A stretch of DNA of 64,000 nucleotides, from assembly GCF_018130825.1 (NCBI RefSeq), contig NZ_JAFCJS010000003.1, positions 62,001-126,000 of the forward strand. The letters run 5' to 3'. This stretch comes from Bradyrhizobium liaoningense (GTDB taxonomy: Bacteria > Pseudomonadota > Alphaproteobacteria > Rhizobiales > Xanthobacteraceae). Position 1 is the stretch's first letter, and the number at the start of each line of letters is the position of its first letter. Of the stretch, positions 1 to 8,922 are shown one piece after another. Position numbers and translations under genes: made by a program. The notes beneath the pieces are model-generated. The model worked only from the letters and a program-made list of their open reading frames with translations, ran no database searches and was not told the DNA's origin.

Positions 1-943
1 CGCCCATGACCCAGAGCGAAGCGCCGCCGATGATCGAGTTCTGCGGCGCGCCCTTGACGTCCGGATAATACGGCATCGGCACGGCGGTGAAGTTGAACTT
101 GGCCTGCGCCTTGACGTTGCCGAAGAACGCCGACGAGGTCAGGTAGATCGGGCATTCACCCGACGTGAAGCGGCCTTCGCCTGTGTTGGTGCGACCGGCA
201 TAGTCGTAGACCTTGGTCTTCTGCAGCTCGACCAGGTTTTCGAGATGCTTGACCTGGAGCGGGCCGTTGAATTCGAGCACGGTGTCGAAGCCGTCGAGGC
301 CGTTGGCCTTGCTGGAGAGCGGCGTGTTGTGCCAGGCCGAGAGCTGCTCGAGATTGACCCAGGTCACCCACGAGCCGGAGAAGCCGCAGGTGTCGTGACC
401 GGCGGCCTTCAGCTTCTTGCCGGCCTCGAACACTTCAGGCCAGGTCTTGGGGATCTCGACATTGGCCTTCTTCAGCTCGTCGAGATTGATCCACATGACC
501 GTGGACGACGAGTTGAAGGGGAACGACAGCATCTCGCCCTTCGAGGTCGAGTAGTAGCCGGTGATCGCGGGCAGGTAGTTCTTCGGATCGAACTTCTCGC
601 CGGTCTCGGCCATCAGCTTGTAGACCGGCTTCACGGCGCCGGTCGCGGCCATCATGGTCGCGGTGCCGACTTCGAACACCTGCATGATGTGCGGAGCGTT
701 GCCGGCGCGGAACGCGGCGATGCCGGCGTTCATCGTATCGGGGTAGTTGCCCTTGTAGGTCGGAATCACCTTGTAGTCGGTCTGCGACGCGTTGAAGTCG
801 TTGGCGAGCTTGACGATGACGTCATTGTTGGCGCCGGTCATCGCGTGCCACCACTGGATTTCGGTCACGGCCAGGGCCGGCGAGGCGCCGAGACCAACCG
901 TGAGTGCAACAGCTGTAGCCGCGCCAAAATGTCTAAGAGCCAT
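1..943 (-). CDS. ugpB: sn-glycerol-3-phosphate-type ABC transporter substrate-binding protein (partial, C-terminus beyond window)
   Basis: Periplasmic solute-binding lipid-headgroup/sugar-type protein of the UgpB family, delivering glycerol-3-phosphate or its diesters to an ABC importer. The translation starts MALRHFGAATAVALTVGLG and ends its export signal at SPALA, followed by the mature start VTEIQWWHAMTGANND, typical of UgpB. Further family segments are FPFNSSSTVMWINLDELKKA and AGHDTCGFSGSWVTWV. The ATG at 943 has GGGAGG nine bases upstream. About 314 residues are visible of a usual 430-440; the rest and presumably the ugpAEC partners lie left of the window. The assignment to this binding-protein subfamily is firm, but the exact ligand is inferred. 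Confidence 0.85.
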   Translation of the reverse strand, partial: MALRHFGAATAVALTVGLGASPALAVTEIQWWHAMTGANNDVIVKLANDFNASQTDYKVIPTYKGNYPDTMNAGIAAFRAGNAPHIMQVFEVGTATMMAATGAVKPVYKLMAETGEKFDPKNYLPAITGYYSTSKGEMLSFPFNSSSTVMWINLDELKKANVEIPKTWPEVFEAGKKLKAAGHDTCGFSGSWVTWVNLEQLSAWHNTPLSSKANGLDGFDTVLEFNGPLQVKHLENLVELQKTKVYDYAGRTNTGEGRFTSGECPIYLTSSAFFGNVKAQAKFNFTAVPMPYYPDVKGAPQNSIIGGASLWVMG

Positions 944-1160
944 CAAGAAAACCTCCCTTGCCCGTCACTAAAGAAGCGCTTGCGCTAGCAGCGCCATATG
1001 ACGTTCACATGACTGTGTAAGCGGCCGAAACGAAAGCGGCAAGCGCTGGAAAAGGGAAGCCGTCAAATAGGCGAATGCGCCGCAGACAGCCGCAGCCGTT
1101 CGCGCTGCACTATCGTGCCCGCGCCGCAGTGCGGCATTGGATGAGGTGAGGCGAAGGTCC

Positions 1161-2363
1161 CTAGCGCTTGCGCTCGGGGCCGCAGACCGTGCCCTTTTCG
1201 ACCATCGCGTCGATCTCGGACTTGGAGTAGCCGAACTCGCCCAGCACCTCCGCTGCGTGCTGGCTGAATTTCGGCGGCACGCGGCGCAGGCTCGGCTTGC
1301 TGCGATCGAGCCGGATCGGCGAGGCCACGCCCTTGTACCAGTCCTTCTCGATGATATCGCCGCGCGCGATGGTGTGCGGGTTCGTCAACGCCTGGTCGAT
1401 CTTCTGCACGGGGCCGGCGGGCAGGCCGGCGGCGAGCAGGCGATTGCACAGCGGCTCGGCCTCGTGCTGGCTGAACACCGCGGCCAGCTCGGCGCGCAGC
1501 GCCTCGCGATTGGCGATACGGTCCTTGTTGCGGGCAAAGCGCGGATCGGTGCCGAGCTCGGGCTTGCCGATCTCCTTGGCGAGCTTGCGGAAGGTGCCGT
1601 CATTGCCGACGCCGATGAAGATGTTGTCGGTCTTGGTCGGGAAGATCGCGTAGGGCACGAGGTTCGGATGCTCGTTGCCGGTGAGCGAGGGCGGCTTGCC
1701 ATGCATGAAATAGTTCGCGGTGTGCGGATGCATGATGGCAAGGCCGGTCTCGTACAGCGTCGTCTCCAGGAACTGGCCCTTGCCCGAACGCTGCCGCTCC
1801 GACAGCGCCATCAGGATGCCGATCGCGGCATAGAGGCCGGTGGTGATGTCGACCAGCGGCACGCCGATCCGCATCGGTCCGCTCTCCGGCGAGCCGGTTG
1901 CCGCGATCATGCCGGTCATGGCCTGGATGATGGCGTCGTAACCGGGATTGCCGCCGCGCGGGCCGTCGGCGCCGAAGCCGCAGATCCGGCAATGCACGAG
2001 GCGCGGGAATTTCTTGCTGAGGACATCATTGCCGATGCCCCATTTCTCCAGCGTGCCCGGCTTGAAGTTCTCGATCAGGACGTCGGCCGTCTCCAGCATC
2101 TTCAGCAGCACGACCCGGCCGCCCTCGGAGGCGAGGTCGAGGCCGATCGAACGCTTGTTGCGGTTGATGCCGACGAAATAGGCCGCGTCCTCCTCGTGGA
2201 AGGGAGGGCCCCATTCGCGCACCTCGTCGCCCGCGGGCGGCTCGACCTTGATGACGTCGGCGCCATGGTCGGCGAGGATCTGGGTGCAGTAGGGACCGCC
2301 AAGCACGCGCGTGAGATCGATGACGCGCAGTCCGCTCATTGCGCCCAATGCTGCTTCAGTCAT
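1161..2363 (-). CDS. CaiB/BaiF family (class III) CoA-transferase
   Basis: 400-residue enzyme of the formyl-CoA transferase/CaiB-BaiF family, which moves CoA between carboxylic acids through an aspartyl-CoA thioester. It opens with the family signature GLRVIDLTRVLGGPYCTQILADHGADVIKVE and has NRNKRSIGLDL and the catalytic-Asp region (VGINRNKRS... then GNPGYDAIIQAMTGM with the conserved G-YD). Length is normal (about 390-430). The ATG at 2363 has AGGGGAAG upstream; a second in-frame ATG lies eight codons downstream. It is a single gene with no partner that would reveal the acyl substrate, so oxalate, carnitine, itaconate or mesaconate chemistry cannot be separated. Confidence 0.85.
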   Translation of the reverse strand: MTEAALGAMSGLRVIDLTRVLGGPYCTQILADHGADVIKVEPPAGDEVREWGPPFHEEDAAYFVGINRNKRSIGLDLASEGGRVVLLKMLETADVLIENFKPGTLEKWGIGNDVLSKKFPRLVHCRICGFGADGPRGGNPGYDAIIQAMTGMIAATGSPESGPMRIGVPLVDITTGLYAAIGILMALSERQRSGKGQFLETTLYETGLAIMHPHTANYFMHGKPPSLTGNEHPNLVPYAIFPTKTDNIFIGVGNDGTFRKLAKEIGKPELGTDPRFARNKDRIANREALRAELAAVFSQHEAEPLCNRLLAAGLPAGPVQKIDQALTNPHTIARGDIIEKDWYKGVASPIRLDRSKPSLRRVPPKFSQHAAEVLGEFGYSKSEIDAMVEKGTVCGPERKR

Positions 2364-2542
2364 GCCTTCGCTTCCCCTGTGTCGGTCATTTGATCACAGG
2401 CCTAGCGAGGTTTTTTTGCGCCAGCAATGGCCCCTCGCGTGGAGCCGTATGCGCTGCCGCGCAGCCGTCCCGCGAGGTGGCAAATCAAAGAGGAAGCGGC
2501 CGGCCCGAGGGGGATCCCGGGTCAGCCAATCCGCACCGCCGA

Positions 2543-2968
2543 TCAGACGACCGTCAGGCGAACGTCGACATTGCCGCGCGTGGCATTGGAGTAGGGGCAC
2601 ACCTGGTGCGCCTTGGCGACCAGCGCCTCGGCTTCCGCGCGGGCAAGGCCCGGCAGCGAGACGGCGAGGTCGATGTCGAGGCCGAAGCCGCCCTCGGAGC
2701 GCGGGCCGATGCCGACGGTCGAGGTGACGGAGGCGTCGGCGGGAACCTTCGGGCCGCCCTGCGAGGACACGAACTTCATCGCGCCGATGAAGCAGGCGGC
2801 ATAGCCGGCCGCGAACAGCTGCTCGGGATTGTTGCCGGCGCCGCCGCCACCGCCGAGCTCCTTCGGCGTGGTGAGCTTGACGTCGAGCGCGCCGTCGAGG
2901 GTCGCAGCATGGCCGTCGCGACCGCCGGTGGCCTTTGCGCTGGTCTTGTAGAGGACGTTCACGGACAT
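2543..2968 (-). CDS. ohr: organic hydroperoxide resistance protein Ohr
   Basis: 141-residue OsmC/Ohr-family thiol peroxidase that reduces organic (fatty-acid) hydroperoxides in the cytoplasm, with electrons from lipoylated proteins in characterised members. Both catalytic cysteines are present, Cys59 ([12 protein letters not shown]) and Cys124 ([13 protein letters not shown]), as are the conserved Arg17 and Glu49. The sequence aligns with Ohr rather than the OsmC branch. GAGGAG precedes the ATG at 2968. It is divergent from ohrR, with two inverted repeats in the shared intergenic region, so peroxide-inducible repression by OhrR is expected. Confidence 0.95.
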   Translation of the reverse strand: MSVNVLYKTSAKATGGRDGHAATLDGALDVKLTTPKELGGGGGAGNNPEQLFAAGYAACFIGAMKFVSSQGGPKVPADASVTSTVGIGPRSEGGFGLDIDLAVSLPGLARAEAEALVAKAHQVCPYSNATRGNVDVRLTVV

Positions 2969-3018
2969 TTTCGTCTCCTCGGGTCTTTCCGGGTTGGGGT
3001 GCCATCTTTATCGCAGAC

Positions 3019-3042
3019 AATTAGATTGCGCGCAATCTAATT
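3019..3042. promoter_or_regulatory. perfect 24-bp palindrome, probable OhrR operator for ohr
   Basis: The left half AATTAGATTGCG is followed directly by its exact reverse complement CGCAATCTAATT, centred 62 bp upstream of the ohr ATG. The AT-rich outer arms resemble OhrR-type operators (palindromes around CAATT/AATTG). The position between divergent ohr and ohrR supports an operator overlapping the promoters. The sequence is certain; the function is inferred. Confidence 0.7.
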
Positions 3043-3053
3043 AGGCATGCCTC

Positions 3054-3079
3054 ACATTTAATTGTTCGCAATTGAATGT
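3054..3079. promoter_or_regulatory. second imperfect palindrome in ohr/ohrR intergenic region, probable OhrR operator
   Basis: ACATTTAATTG and CAATTGAATGT flank a TTCG spacer and are reverse complements except for one position. This copy lies 33 bp upstream of the ohrR GTG start. It shares the CAATT core with the copy at 3019-3042 but has different flanks, so OhrR may bind the two sites with different affinity, controlling ohr and its own gene. Confidence 0.6.
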
Positions 3080-3111
3080 GCCGCCGGCCGGCCCCAGAAT
3101 GGGAGAAACGC

Positions 3112-3582
3112 GTGAGATTCTCCATGGCCCGGAAACTATCGACCCTCGACCCGCAGCGCCTCGACAACCAGATCTGCTTCGCGGTCTATTCCGCCGCGCA
3201 CGCCTTCAACCGCGTCTACAAGCCGCTGCTCGACCGGCTCGGCCTGACCTATCCGCAATATCTGGTGATGCTGGTGCTGTGGGAGCGCGACGACGTGCCG
3301 GTCAAGGAGATCGGCGAAAAGCTGTTCCTGGATTCGGGCACGCTGACGCCGCTGCTCAAGCGCCTCGAGGCCGCCCATCTCGTCAAGCGCACCCGCTCGC
3401 GCGAGGACGAGCGCCAGGTCCTGATCGCCCTGACGACGCAGGGCCATGCACTGAAGGAGAAAGCGCGCAGCGTGCCGCAGTCGATCCTGGCGGCGTCGGA
3501 CTGCTCGGTGTCGGAGCTGGTGACGATGAAGGACGAGATCGTCGCGCTGAGGGATCGGTTGAATGCGGTGATTGGGGAGTAG
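3112..3582 (+). CDS. ohrR: MarR-family organic peroxide sensor OhrR (2-Cys type)
   Basis: Winged-helix repressor of ohr that is inactivated when organic peroxides oxidise its reactive cysteine. GGGAG at 3101-3105 sits six bases before a GTG at 3112, which I take as the start (156 residues). An ATG four codons later (3124) has no well-spaced ribosome site but is the conventional start MARKLSTLD. With the GTG start the sensing cysteine in [11 protein letters not shown] is residue 22, and a second cysteine, AASDC, is residue 131, the arrangement of 2-Cys OhrR proteins that form an intersubunit disulfide. The DNA-recognition segment is [16 protein letters not shown] and the wing is RSREDERQV. Confidence 0.92.
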   Translation: MRFSMARKLSTLDPQRLDNQICFAVYSAAHAFNRVYKPLLDRLGLTYPQYLVMLVLWERDDVPVKEIGEKLFLDSGTLTPLLKRLEAAHLVKRTRSREDERQVLIALTTQGHALKEKARSVPQSILAASDCSVSELVTMKDEIVALRDRLNAVIGE

Positions 3583-3587
3583 GGGAG

Positions 3588-3830
3588 CTAGCAGAGCCGC
3601 TTTTTCGAGAAGGCGCGGCCTGAGTGTGACTTGAGATATGTCTCGAACGCCAAGGCCTTCATCTTGTCAGGGAAGGCGCAGTACCAAACCAGCTTCCATG
3701 GCTTGAACTTGGCGGTGTGAGCGGACTTGCCGGCGTTGTGCTCCGGAAGCCGTCGCTTCAGATCTTCCGTGGCGCCGATGTATTCCTGGTCGGGGAACTC
3801 AATGCTGCGGATGATGTAGACGTACCACAT
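3588..3830 (-). CDS. GIY-YIG nuclease-superfamily protein
   Basis: 80-residue stand-alone GIY-YIG domain. The signature is split as WYVYII and EYIGATEDLKRRLPEHNAGKSAHT, with the conserved Arg (KRR), the His/Asn of EHN and the late Glu (AFETYLKS). These small proteins of the UPF0213/YhbQ-like group are widespread, and most have no tested function; some are structure-specific nucleases. The gene converges on ohrR with only five bases between the stop codons, so the two genes may share a terminator region. The domain call is certain; activity is not. Confidence 0.85.
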   Translation of the reverse strand: MWYVYIIRSIEFPDQEYIGATEDLKRRLPEHNAGKSAHTAKFKPWKLVWYCAFPDKMKALAFETYLKSHSGRAFSKKRLC

Positions 3831-3907
3831 CGATGGCTCGCACGGAGGAAAGCGCGGGGTAGGGAGCGTCTAACAGTCCGTCTTCGCCCTGCGGGCTACG
3901 CCGGACA

Positions 3908-3967
3908 CCACGCTTCACCCTTCGGGCTCTGCGCGGCTGCGCCACGCGTAGCCCGAAGGGCGAAGCG

Positions 3968-3970
<3 letters not shown>
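3908..3970. repeat. long near-perfect inverted repeat abutting tRNA-Ala 3' end
   Basis: Two 21-base arms, 3908-3928 (CCACGCTTCACCCTTCGGGC then T) and 3950-3970, are reverse complements with one mismatch. A GC-rich 21-base loop between them can itself fold. The inner arm reuses the last three bases of the tRNA gene (encoded CCA), so transcription out of the tRNA reads straight into the hairpin. It may act as a terminator or processing signal, or be a palindromic repeat inserted at the tRNA end. Confidence 0.75.
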
Positions 3971-4043
<73 letters not shown>

Positions 4044-4139
4044 TTAGTCCTTAAATGGGACGATCCCGGAGGATCCCCCACAGACCGGCGAGCCTGGTGA
4101 CTCGCGCGGTGCACCCTTTTTCACAGATCAGGACTGATC

Positions 4140-4547
4140 TCAAGTCTCTTCATCGCCTCCGACATCACCAATGATGTCGGTCACGTCCTCATCGCCTTCT
4201 TCCTCGTCGGCAATGAAGGTCGAATCATCGTCATCATCGTCGTCGAGGGTTTCATCGACCTCGATATCGTCCTCCGATTCGGGCACGGCGGCCTTGACCT
4301 TGCCGGTGTTCTCCTCGGCATCGGCCTCCTCGAGGGAGACCTCTTCGACCTCTGCCGGCTCCGGCGCGGTATCCGCTGTCGCCGCATGCCGGGCTTCTGC
4401 GCCGCGCGGTACGCGCGCGGGCGCCACGGGCGCGATCGGCACGACTTCGCCGGTATAGGGCGAGATCACCGGGTTCTTGTTGAGGTCATAGAATTTCTTG
4501 CCCGTGGTCGGGCAAATACGTTTGGTTCCGAGTTCGGACTTGGCCAC
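4140..4547 (-). CDS. TIGR02300 family (FYDLN) acidic protein
   Basis: Alphaproteobacterial protein of unknown function, about 135 residues. The N-terminus AKSELGTKRICPTTGKKFYDL carries a CxxTGKKFYDLN element in which family members often have a CxxC-like zinc-binding pair; here only one Cys remains. The C-terminal half is very acidic, with a run of seven Asp (DETLDDDDDDDS) and clusters of Glu. I start it at the GTG at 4547 (AGGA eight bases upstream, and the family begins MAK-ELGTKR) rather than at the in-frame ATG at 4586. It is divergent from aroA. The function is unknown, and the acidic tail suggests binding to a basic or nucleic-acid-associated partner. Confidence 0.8.
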   Translation of the reverse strand: MAKSELGTKRICPTTGKKFYDLNKNPVISPYTGEVVPIAPVAPARVPRGAEARHAATADTAPEPAEVEEVSLEEADAEENTGKVKAAVPESEDDIEVDETLDDDDDDDSTFIADEEEGDEDVTDIIGDVGGDEET

Positions 4548-4705
4548 GGCAGGAATCCTGGGAATGTCTGAAAAGCGGTGCTTCACTTGGCTAGTTGGCG
4601 GCCCGCTGTCAATAGCGCATTACGGGAGAAAGACATGCCCGTGACGGGGCGCAGACCATGTGGTACCTGCGCGCCAGCCCACAGGGCCTATCCAAGGACA
4701 CAATC

Positions 4706-6043
4706 TTGACCCATTCCGACCAACCGAGACCGCTCCAGTCTCGCGCCAGCGGTCCCCTGACCGGGAAAGTACGGGTGCCCGGGGACAAGTCGATCTCCCA
4801 TCGCGCCCTCATCCTGGGCGCGCTCGCGGTCGGCGAGACCAGGATTTCCGGCCTGCTGGAGGGTGAGGACGTCCTCAACACCGCCAAATCGATGCAGGCG
4901 CTCGGCGCGAAGGTCGAACGCACCGGTGATTTCGCCTGGAAGGTCAACGGCGTGGGCGTCGGAGGCTTCGCCCAGCCCAAGGTGCCGCTGGATTTCGGCA
5001 ACTCCGGCACCGGCTGCCGGCTGGTCATGGGCGCCGTCGCCGGCTGCCCGATCTCGGCGGTATTCGACGGCGACGCCTCGCTGCGCAGCCGTCCCATGCG
5101 CCGGATCCTCGATCCGCTCGAAAAGATGGGTGCGAAGGTCACCTCCGGTAGCGAGGGCGGGCGTCTGCCGCTGACCCTCCAGGGCGCGCGCGATCCGCTG
5201 CCGATCACCTACAAGACGCCCGTCGCCTCGGCCCAGATCAAATCGGCCGTGCTGCTGGCGGGCCTCGCCGCGCCGGGCATCACCACCGTCATTGAGACCG
5301 AGGCCAGCCGCGATCACACCGAGCTGATGCTGAAGCATTTTGGCGCCGACATCACCTCGGTGCAGGAAGGCCAGCACGGCCGCCGCATCACGCTGGTCGG
5401 CCAGCCCGAGCTGCACGGCGCCAATGTCGTCGTGCCCGCCGATCCCTCCTCGGCGGCCTTCCCAATTGTCGCTGCGCTGATTGTCGAAGGCTCGGATGTT
5501 GTTTTGTCCGACGTCATGACCAATCCGCTGCGCACCGGCCTGTTCACCACGCTGCGCGAAATGGGTGCCTTCATCGAGGAGAGCGAAGTGCGCGGCGATG
5601 CCGGCGAGCCAATGGCGCGCTTGCGCGTGCGCGCGTCAAAGCTGCGCGGCGTCGTGGTGCCGCCGGAGCGCGCGCCCTCGATGATCGACGAATATCTGGT
5701 GCTGGCGGTGGCGGCGTCGTTCGCCGAAGGCACGACCATCATGCGCGGCCTGCAGGAGCTGCGCGTCAAGGAATCCGATCGCCTGGAGGCCACCGCCGCG
5801 ATGCTGCGCGTCAACGGCGTCAAGGTCGAGGTCTCCGGCGACGATTTGATCGTCGAGGGCCGCGGCCATGTCCCTGGCGGAGGCACTGTCGCCACCCACA
5901 TGGACCATCGCATCGCGATGTCCGCGCTGGTGATGGGCTGCGCCTCCGACCAGCCGGTGACCGTCGACGACACCGCCTTCATCGCCACCAGTTTCCCGGA
6001 TTTCATTCCGATGATGCGTTCGCTAGGGGCCGAGTTTTCATGA
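4706..6043 (+). CDS. aroA: 3-phosphoshikimate 1-carboxyvinyltransferase (EPSP synthase)
   Basis: Sixth step of the shikimate pathway: shikimate-3-phosphate + PEP to EPSP, in the cytoplasm. A TTG start at 4706 is chosen because AAGGA at 4694-4698 is seven bases upstream and the product then begins [10 protein letters not shown], as in rhizobial homologues (445 residues). It has the class II-type motifs GDKSISHR (Lys28), SAQIK, RDHTE and RAPSMIDEY. The position equivalent to CP4 Ala100 is Gly101 (FGNSGTGCR), and the NPTR motif reads NPLRTGL. The stop overlaps the cmk start (ATGA), so the two are translationally coupled. Confidence 0.95.
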   Translation: MTHSDQPRPLQSRASGPLTGKVRVPGDKSISHRALILGALAVGETRISGLLEGEDVLNTAKSMQALGAKVERTGDFAWKVNGVGVGGFAQPKVPLDFGNSGTGCRLVMGAVAGCPISAVFDGDASLRSRPMRRILDPLEKMGAKVTSGSEGGRLPLTLQGARDPLPITYKTPVASAQIKSAVLLAGLAAPGITTVIETEASRDHTELMLKHFGADITSVQEGQHGRRITLVGQPELHGANVVVPADPSSAAFPIVAALIVEGSDVVLSDVMTNPLRTGLFTTLREMGAFIEESEVRGDAGEPMARLRVRASKLRGVVVPPERAPSMIDEYLVLAVAASFAEGTTIMRGLQELRVKESDRLEATAAMLRVNGVKVEVSGDDLIVEGRGHVPGGGTVATHMDHRIAMSALVMGCASDQPVTVDDTAFIATSFPDFIPMMRSLGAEFS

Positions 6044-6678
6044 TTATCGCCATCGACGGGCCCGCGGCCTCGGGCAAGGGCACGCTCGGCAAGCGTCTCG
6101 CCCACCATTACGGCTATCGTCACCTCGATACCGGCGTGATCTATCGCGCGGTGGCCTATGCCCTGATGCAGTCCGGCCATGATCTCCGGGACGAGGCGGC
6201 CGCGGTGCAGGCCGCCTTGGAGCTCGATCCCGAAAAGTTCGGCAATCCCGCCCTGAAGACCCAGGAGGCCGGCGAGGGCGCCTCGATCGTCTCGGCGATC
6301 CCTGGGGTCCGCGAGGTCCTGGTCAATTTCCAGCGGCAATTCGCCGCCGATCCGCCCGGCGCCGTGCTCGACGGCCGGGATATTGGAACCGTGATCTGCC
6401 CCCATGCCGACGTGAAGATCTTCGTCGTTGCGGACCCCAAGGTTCGTGCGCGCCGCCGGACCATGGAGGCGAGGGCGCGGGGCGAGGAGGCCGATGAGGC
6501 AGCGGTGCTTGCCGACATCATCCGGCGCGATGAACGCGACAAGAACCGGCCGATTGCGCCCCTAAAACCGGCCGCGGATGCTTACTTGCTAGATAACTCC
6601 CAACTGGATATAGAAGGCGGCGTCCGGGCCGCCATCGACATTATCGAGGCCGTCCGAGCGGGCCGTCCGCGGGGTTAA
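6040..6678 (+). CDS. cmk: cytidylate kinase
   Basis: Phosphorylates CMP/dCMP to the diphosphates using ATP. 212 residues, usual length. The P-loop is [15 protein letters not shown] at the N-terminus, followed by [14 protein letters not shown] (substrate-binding, Asp-Thr-Gly), [24 protein letters not shown] and the LID region [17 protein letters not shown]. It overlaps aroA by four bases and precedes rpsA, the conserved aroA-cmk-rpsA order of proteobacteria. Confidence 0.96.
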   Translation: MIIAIDGPAASGKGTLGKRLAHHYGYRHLDTGVIYRAVAYALMQSGHDLRDEAAAVQAALELDPEKFGNPALKTQEAGEGASIVSAIPGVREVLVNFQRQFAADPPGAVLDGRDIGTVICPHADVKIFVVADPKVRARRRTMEARARGEEADEAAVLADIIRRDERDKNRPIAPLKPAADAYLLDNSQLDIEGGVRAAIDIIEAVRAGRPRG

Positions 6679-6945
6679 GCCGCGGCCGTCATTGGAGGAA
6701 GCGCCCGCTCCCGCTCTTTGAGGTCGATACCTCGGTTCCCGTTTCGGGAGCCGTCGCATCCAGCTCCGGACATAAGATTTCCACGTATCGAACGCGCGGG
6801 CCTCAGCCGGCCCGCCTCCGCTGTTCTGGTCTTCGAGATCGGAGCAGCGAGCGGTCGCTCGAAGGTTTTGCGGACCTTCCGACACTGCGTGTGCGATGCG
6901 CCCATGAACCCAACGGCCGGCAAGACTTCCGCAACTGGAGAACAA

Positions 6946-8652
6946 ATGGCTTCGACTTCTGCTGATACCTATAGCCCGTCGCGTGACGATTTCGCCGCGA
7001 TGCTCGACGAGTCCTTCGCAGGTGGCAACCTGCAGGAAAGCTCCGTCGTCAAGGGCAAGGTGGTTGCAATTGAAAAGGACATGGCCGTCATCGACGTCGG
7101 CCTGAAGACCGAGGGCCGCGTTGCCCTTCGCGAATTTTCCGGCCCCGGCCGTGACAGCGAGATCAAGGTCGGCGACGAGGTGGAAGTGTTCCTCGATCGC
7201 ATCGAGAACGCCCTCGGCGAAGCCGTGCTGTCGCGCGACAAGGCGCGCCGCGAAGAGAGCTGGGGCAAGCTCGAGAAGGCCTTCCAGAACAACGAAAAGG
7301 TCAACGGCGTCATCTTCAACCAGGTCAAGGGCGGCTTCACCGTCGACCTCGACGGTGCCGTGGCCTTCCTGCCGCGCTCGCAGGTCGACATCCGTCCGAT
7401 CCGCGACGTTGCGCCGCTGATGAACAACTCGCAGCCGTTCCAGATCCTCAAGATGGACCGCCGCCGCGGCAACATCGTGGTGTCGCGCCGCACGGTTCTC
7501 GAAGAGACCCGCGCCGAGCAGCGTCAGGAGCTGGTGCAGAACCTCGAAGAGGGTCAGGTCATCGACGGCGTGGTCAAGAACATCACCGATTACGGTGCGT
7601 TCGTTGATCTCGGCGGCATCGACGGCCTGCTGCACGTCACCGACATCGCGTGGCGCCGCGTCAACCATCCGACAGAGGTGCTCTCGATCGGCCAGACCGT
7701 GAAGGTCAAGATCATCAAGATCAACCACGAGACGCACCGCATCTCGCTGGGCATGAAGCAGCTGCTGGACGATCCGTGGCAGGGCATCGAAGCCAAGTAC
7801 CCGCTGGGTGCCCGCTTCACCGGCCGCGTCACCAACATCACCGACTACGGTGCGTTCGTCGAGCTCGAGCCGGGCATCGAAGGCCTGATCCACGTCTCCG
7901 AGATGTCGTGGACCAAGAAGAACATGCACCCCGGCAAGATCGTGTCGACCTCGCAGGAAGTCGACGTGCAGGTGCTGGAAGTCGATTCCGTCAAGCGCCG
8001 CATCTCGCTCGGCCTCAAGCAGACCATGCGCAACCCCTGGGAGGTCTTCGTCGAAGGTCACCCGACCGGTTCGGTGGTCGAGGGCGAGGTCAAGAACAAG
8101 ACCGAGTTCGGTCTGTTCCTGGGTCTCGAGGGCGACGTCGACGGCATGGTCCACCTCTCCGACCTCGACTGGAAGCTTCCGGGCGAGCAGGTGATCGACA
8201 ACTACAAGAAGGGCGACATGGTGAAGGCCGTGGTGCTCGATGTGGACGTCGAGAAGGAGCGCATCTCGCTCGGCATCAAGCAGCTCGAAGGCGACCCCTT
8301 TGCCGAGCCGGGCGATGTCAAGAAGGGCGCGGTCGTGACCTGCGAAGTGCTCGAAGTGAAGGAGAGCGGTATCGAGGTGAAGATCGCCGGTACCGACTTC
8401 ACCACCTTCATCAAGCGCTCGGAGCTCGCCCGTGACCGCAACGACCAGCGCGCCGAACGCTTCGCCGTCGGCGAGAAGGTCGATGCCCGCGTGATCCAGT
8501 TCGACAAGAAGGCCCGCAAGGTCCAGGTGTCGATCAAGGCGCTCGAAGTCGCCGAAGAGAAGGAAGCCATCGCGCAGTACGGCTCCTCGGATTCGGGTGC
8601 GACGCTGGGCGACATCCTCGGCACCGCGCTCAAGAACCGCGACAACAAGTAA
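6946..8652 (+). CDS. rpsA: 30S ribosomal protein S1
   Basis: 568-residue mRNA-binding ribosomal protein. It contains six S1 (OB-fold) repeats; the middle ones are easily seen as repeated VVKNITDYGAFVDLGGIDGL, VTNITDYGAFVELEPGIEGL and VKNKTEFGLFLGLEGDVDGM units, each followed by a KRRISLGLKQ-like segment. The ATG at 6946 has GGAG five bases upstream. Two upstream in-frame ATGs lack ribosome sites and would add a non-conserved segment. The 267-bp leader after cmk contains GC-rich hairpins (6737-6749 and 6796-6815), where S1 autoregulation could act. A strong terminator follows at 8679. Confidence 0.97.
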   Translation: MASTSADTYSPSRDDFAAMLDESFAGGNLQESSVVKGKVVAIEKDMAVIDVGLKTEGRVALREFSGPGRDSEIKVGDEVEVFLDRIENALGEAVLSRDKARREESWGKLEKAFQNNEKVNGVIFNQVKGGFTVDLDGAVAFLPRSQVDIRPIRDVAPLMNNSQPFQILKMDRRRGNIVVSRRTVLEETRAEQRQELVQNLEEGQVIDGVVKNITDYGAFVDLGGIDGLLHVTDIAWRRVNHPTEVLSIGQTVKVKIIKINHETHRISLGMKQLLDDPWQGIEAKYPLGARFTGRVTNITDYGAFVELEPGIEGLIHVSEMSWTKKNMHPGKIVSTSQEVDVQVLEVDSVKRRISLGLKQTMRNPWEVFVEGHPTGSVVEGEVKNKTEFGLFLGLEGDVDGMVHLSDLDWKLPGEQVIDNYKKGDMVKAVVLDVDVEKERISLGIKQLEGDPFAEPGDVKKGAVVTCEVLEVKESGIEVKIAGTDFTTFIKRSELARDRNDQRAERFAVGEKVDARVIQFDKKARKVQVSIKALEVAEEKEAIAQYGSSDSGATLGDILGTALKNRDNK

Positions 8653-8678
8653 GCGAAACTTCCGTTTCGCCGCATCGA

Positions 8679-8708
8679 AGCCCCGGCGAAAGCCGGGGCT
8701 TTCTTGTT
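8679..8708 (+). terminator. rho-independent terminator after rpsA
   Basis: Nine-base perfect stem AGCCCCGGC / GCCGGGGCT around a GAAA tetraloop, followed by TTCTTGTT, starting 27 bp after the rpsA stop codon. Confidence 0.9.
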
Positions 8709-8720
8709 GCGCTTGGTGGC

Positions 8721-8808
8721 CGTAGCCCGGATGGAGCGCAGCGTAATCCGGGAAAGCCTTTCCGTGACGCGAAGACCCCGGATTGCGCTGTGCTCCATCC
8801 GGGCTACG
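8721..8808. repeat. dispersed palindromic repeat, family A copy 1
   Basis: Begins CGTAGCCCGGATGGAGCGCA and ends with the reverse complement of that motif (CTCCATCCGGGCTACG), with inner complementary parts AATCCGGG / CCCCGGATT. Near-identical arms recur at 34970-35056 and 56695-56765. It lies just past the rpsA terminator, ahead of sppA. Confidence 0.8.
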
Positions 8809-8922
8809 AGGACTTCCAAGCCTTCATTTCTTCAAATTGCGCGGCAATTGATGTATCCAGACAAGCCAATGCTTACGTTGTGACGGCACAACGCCTCTGG
8901 CCTTTCATTTGGAGATATTCCG

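Noticed and set aside
1137..2393. Plus-strand open frame of about 420 residues
   Set aside because: Opposite the CoA-transferase, which has its family motifs; no recognisable protein on this strand.
4125..4140. AGATCAG-GA-CTGATCT as terminator of the FYDLN gene
   Set aside because: The stem is perfect but weak (seven pairs, two-base loop), and on the transcript it is followed by an A-rich, not T-rich, stretch.
6589..8154. Minus-strand open frame of about 520 residues
   Set aside because: Antisense shadow of rpsA and cmk. The repeats in it only mirror the S1 repeats.
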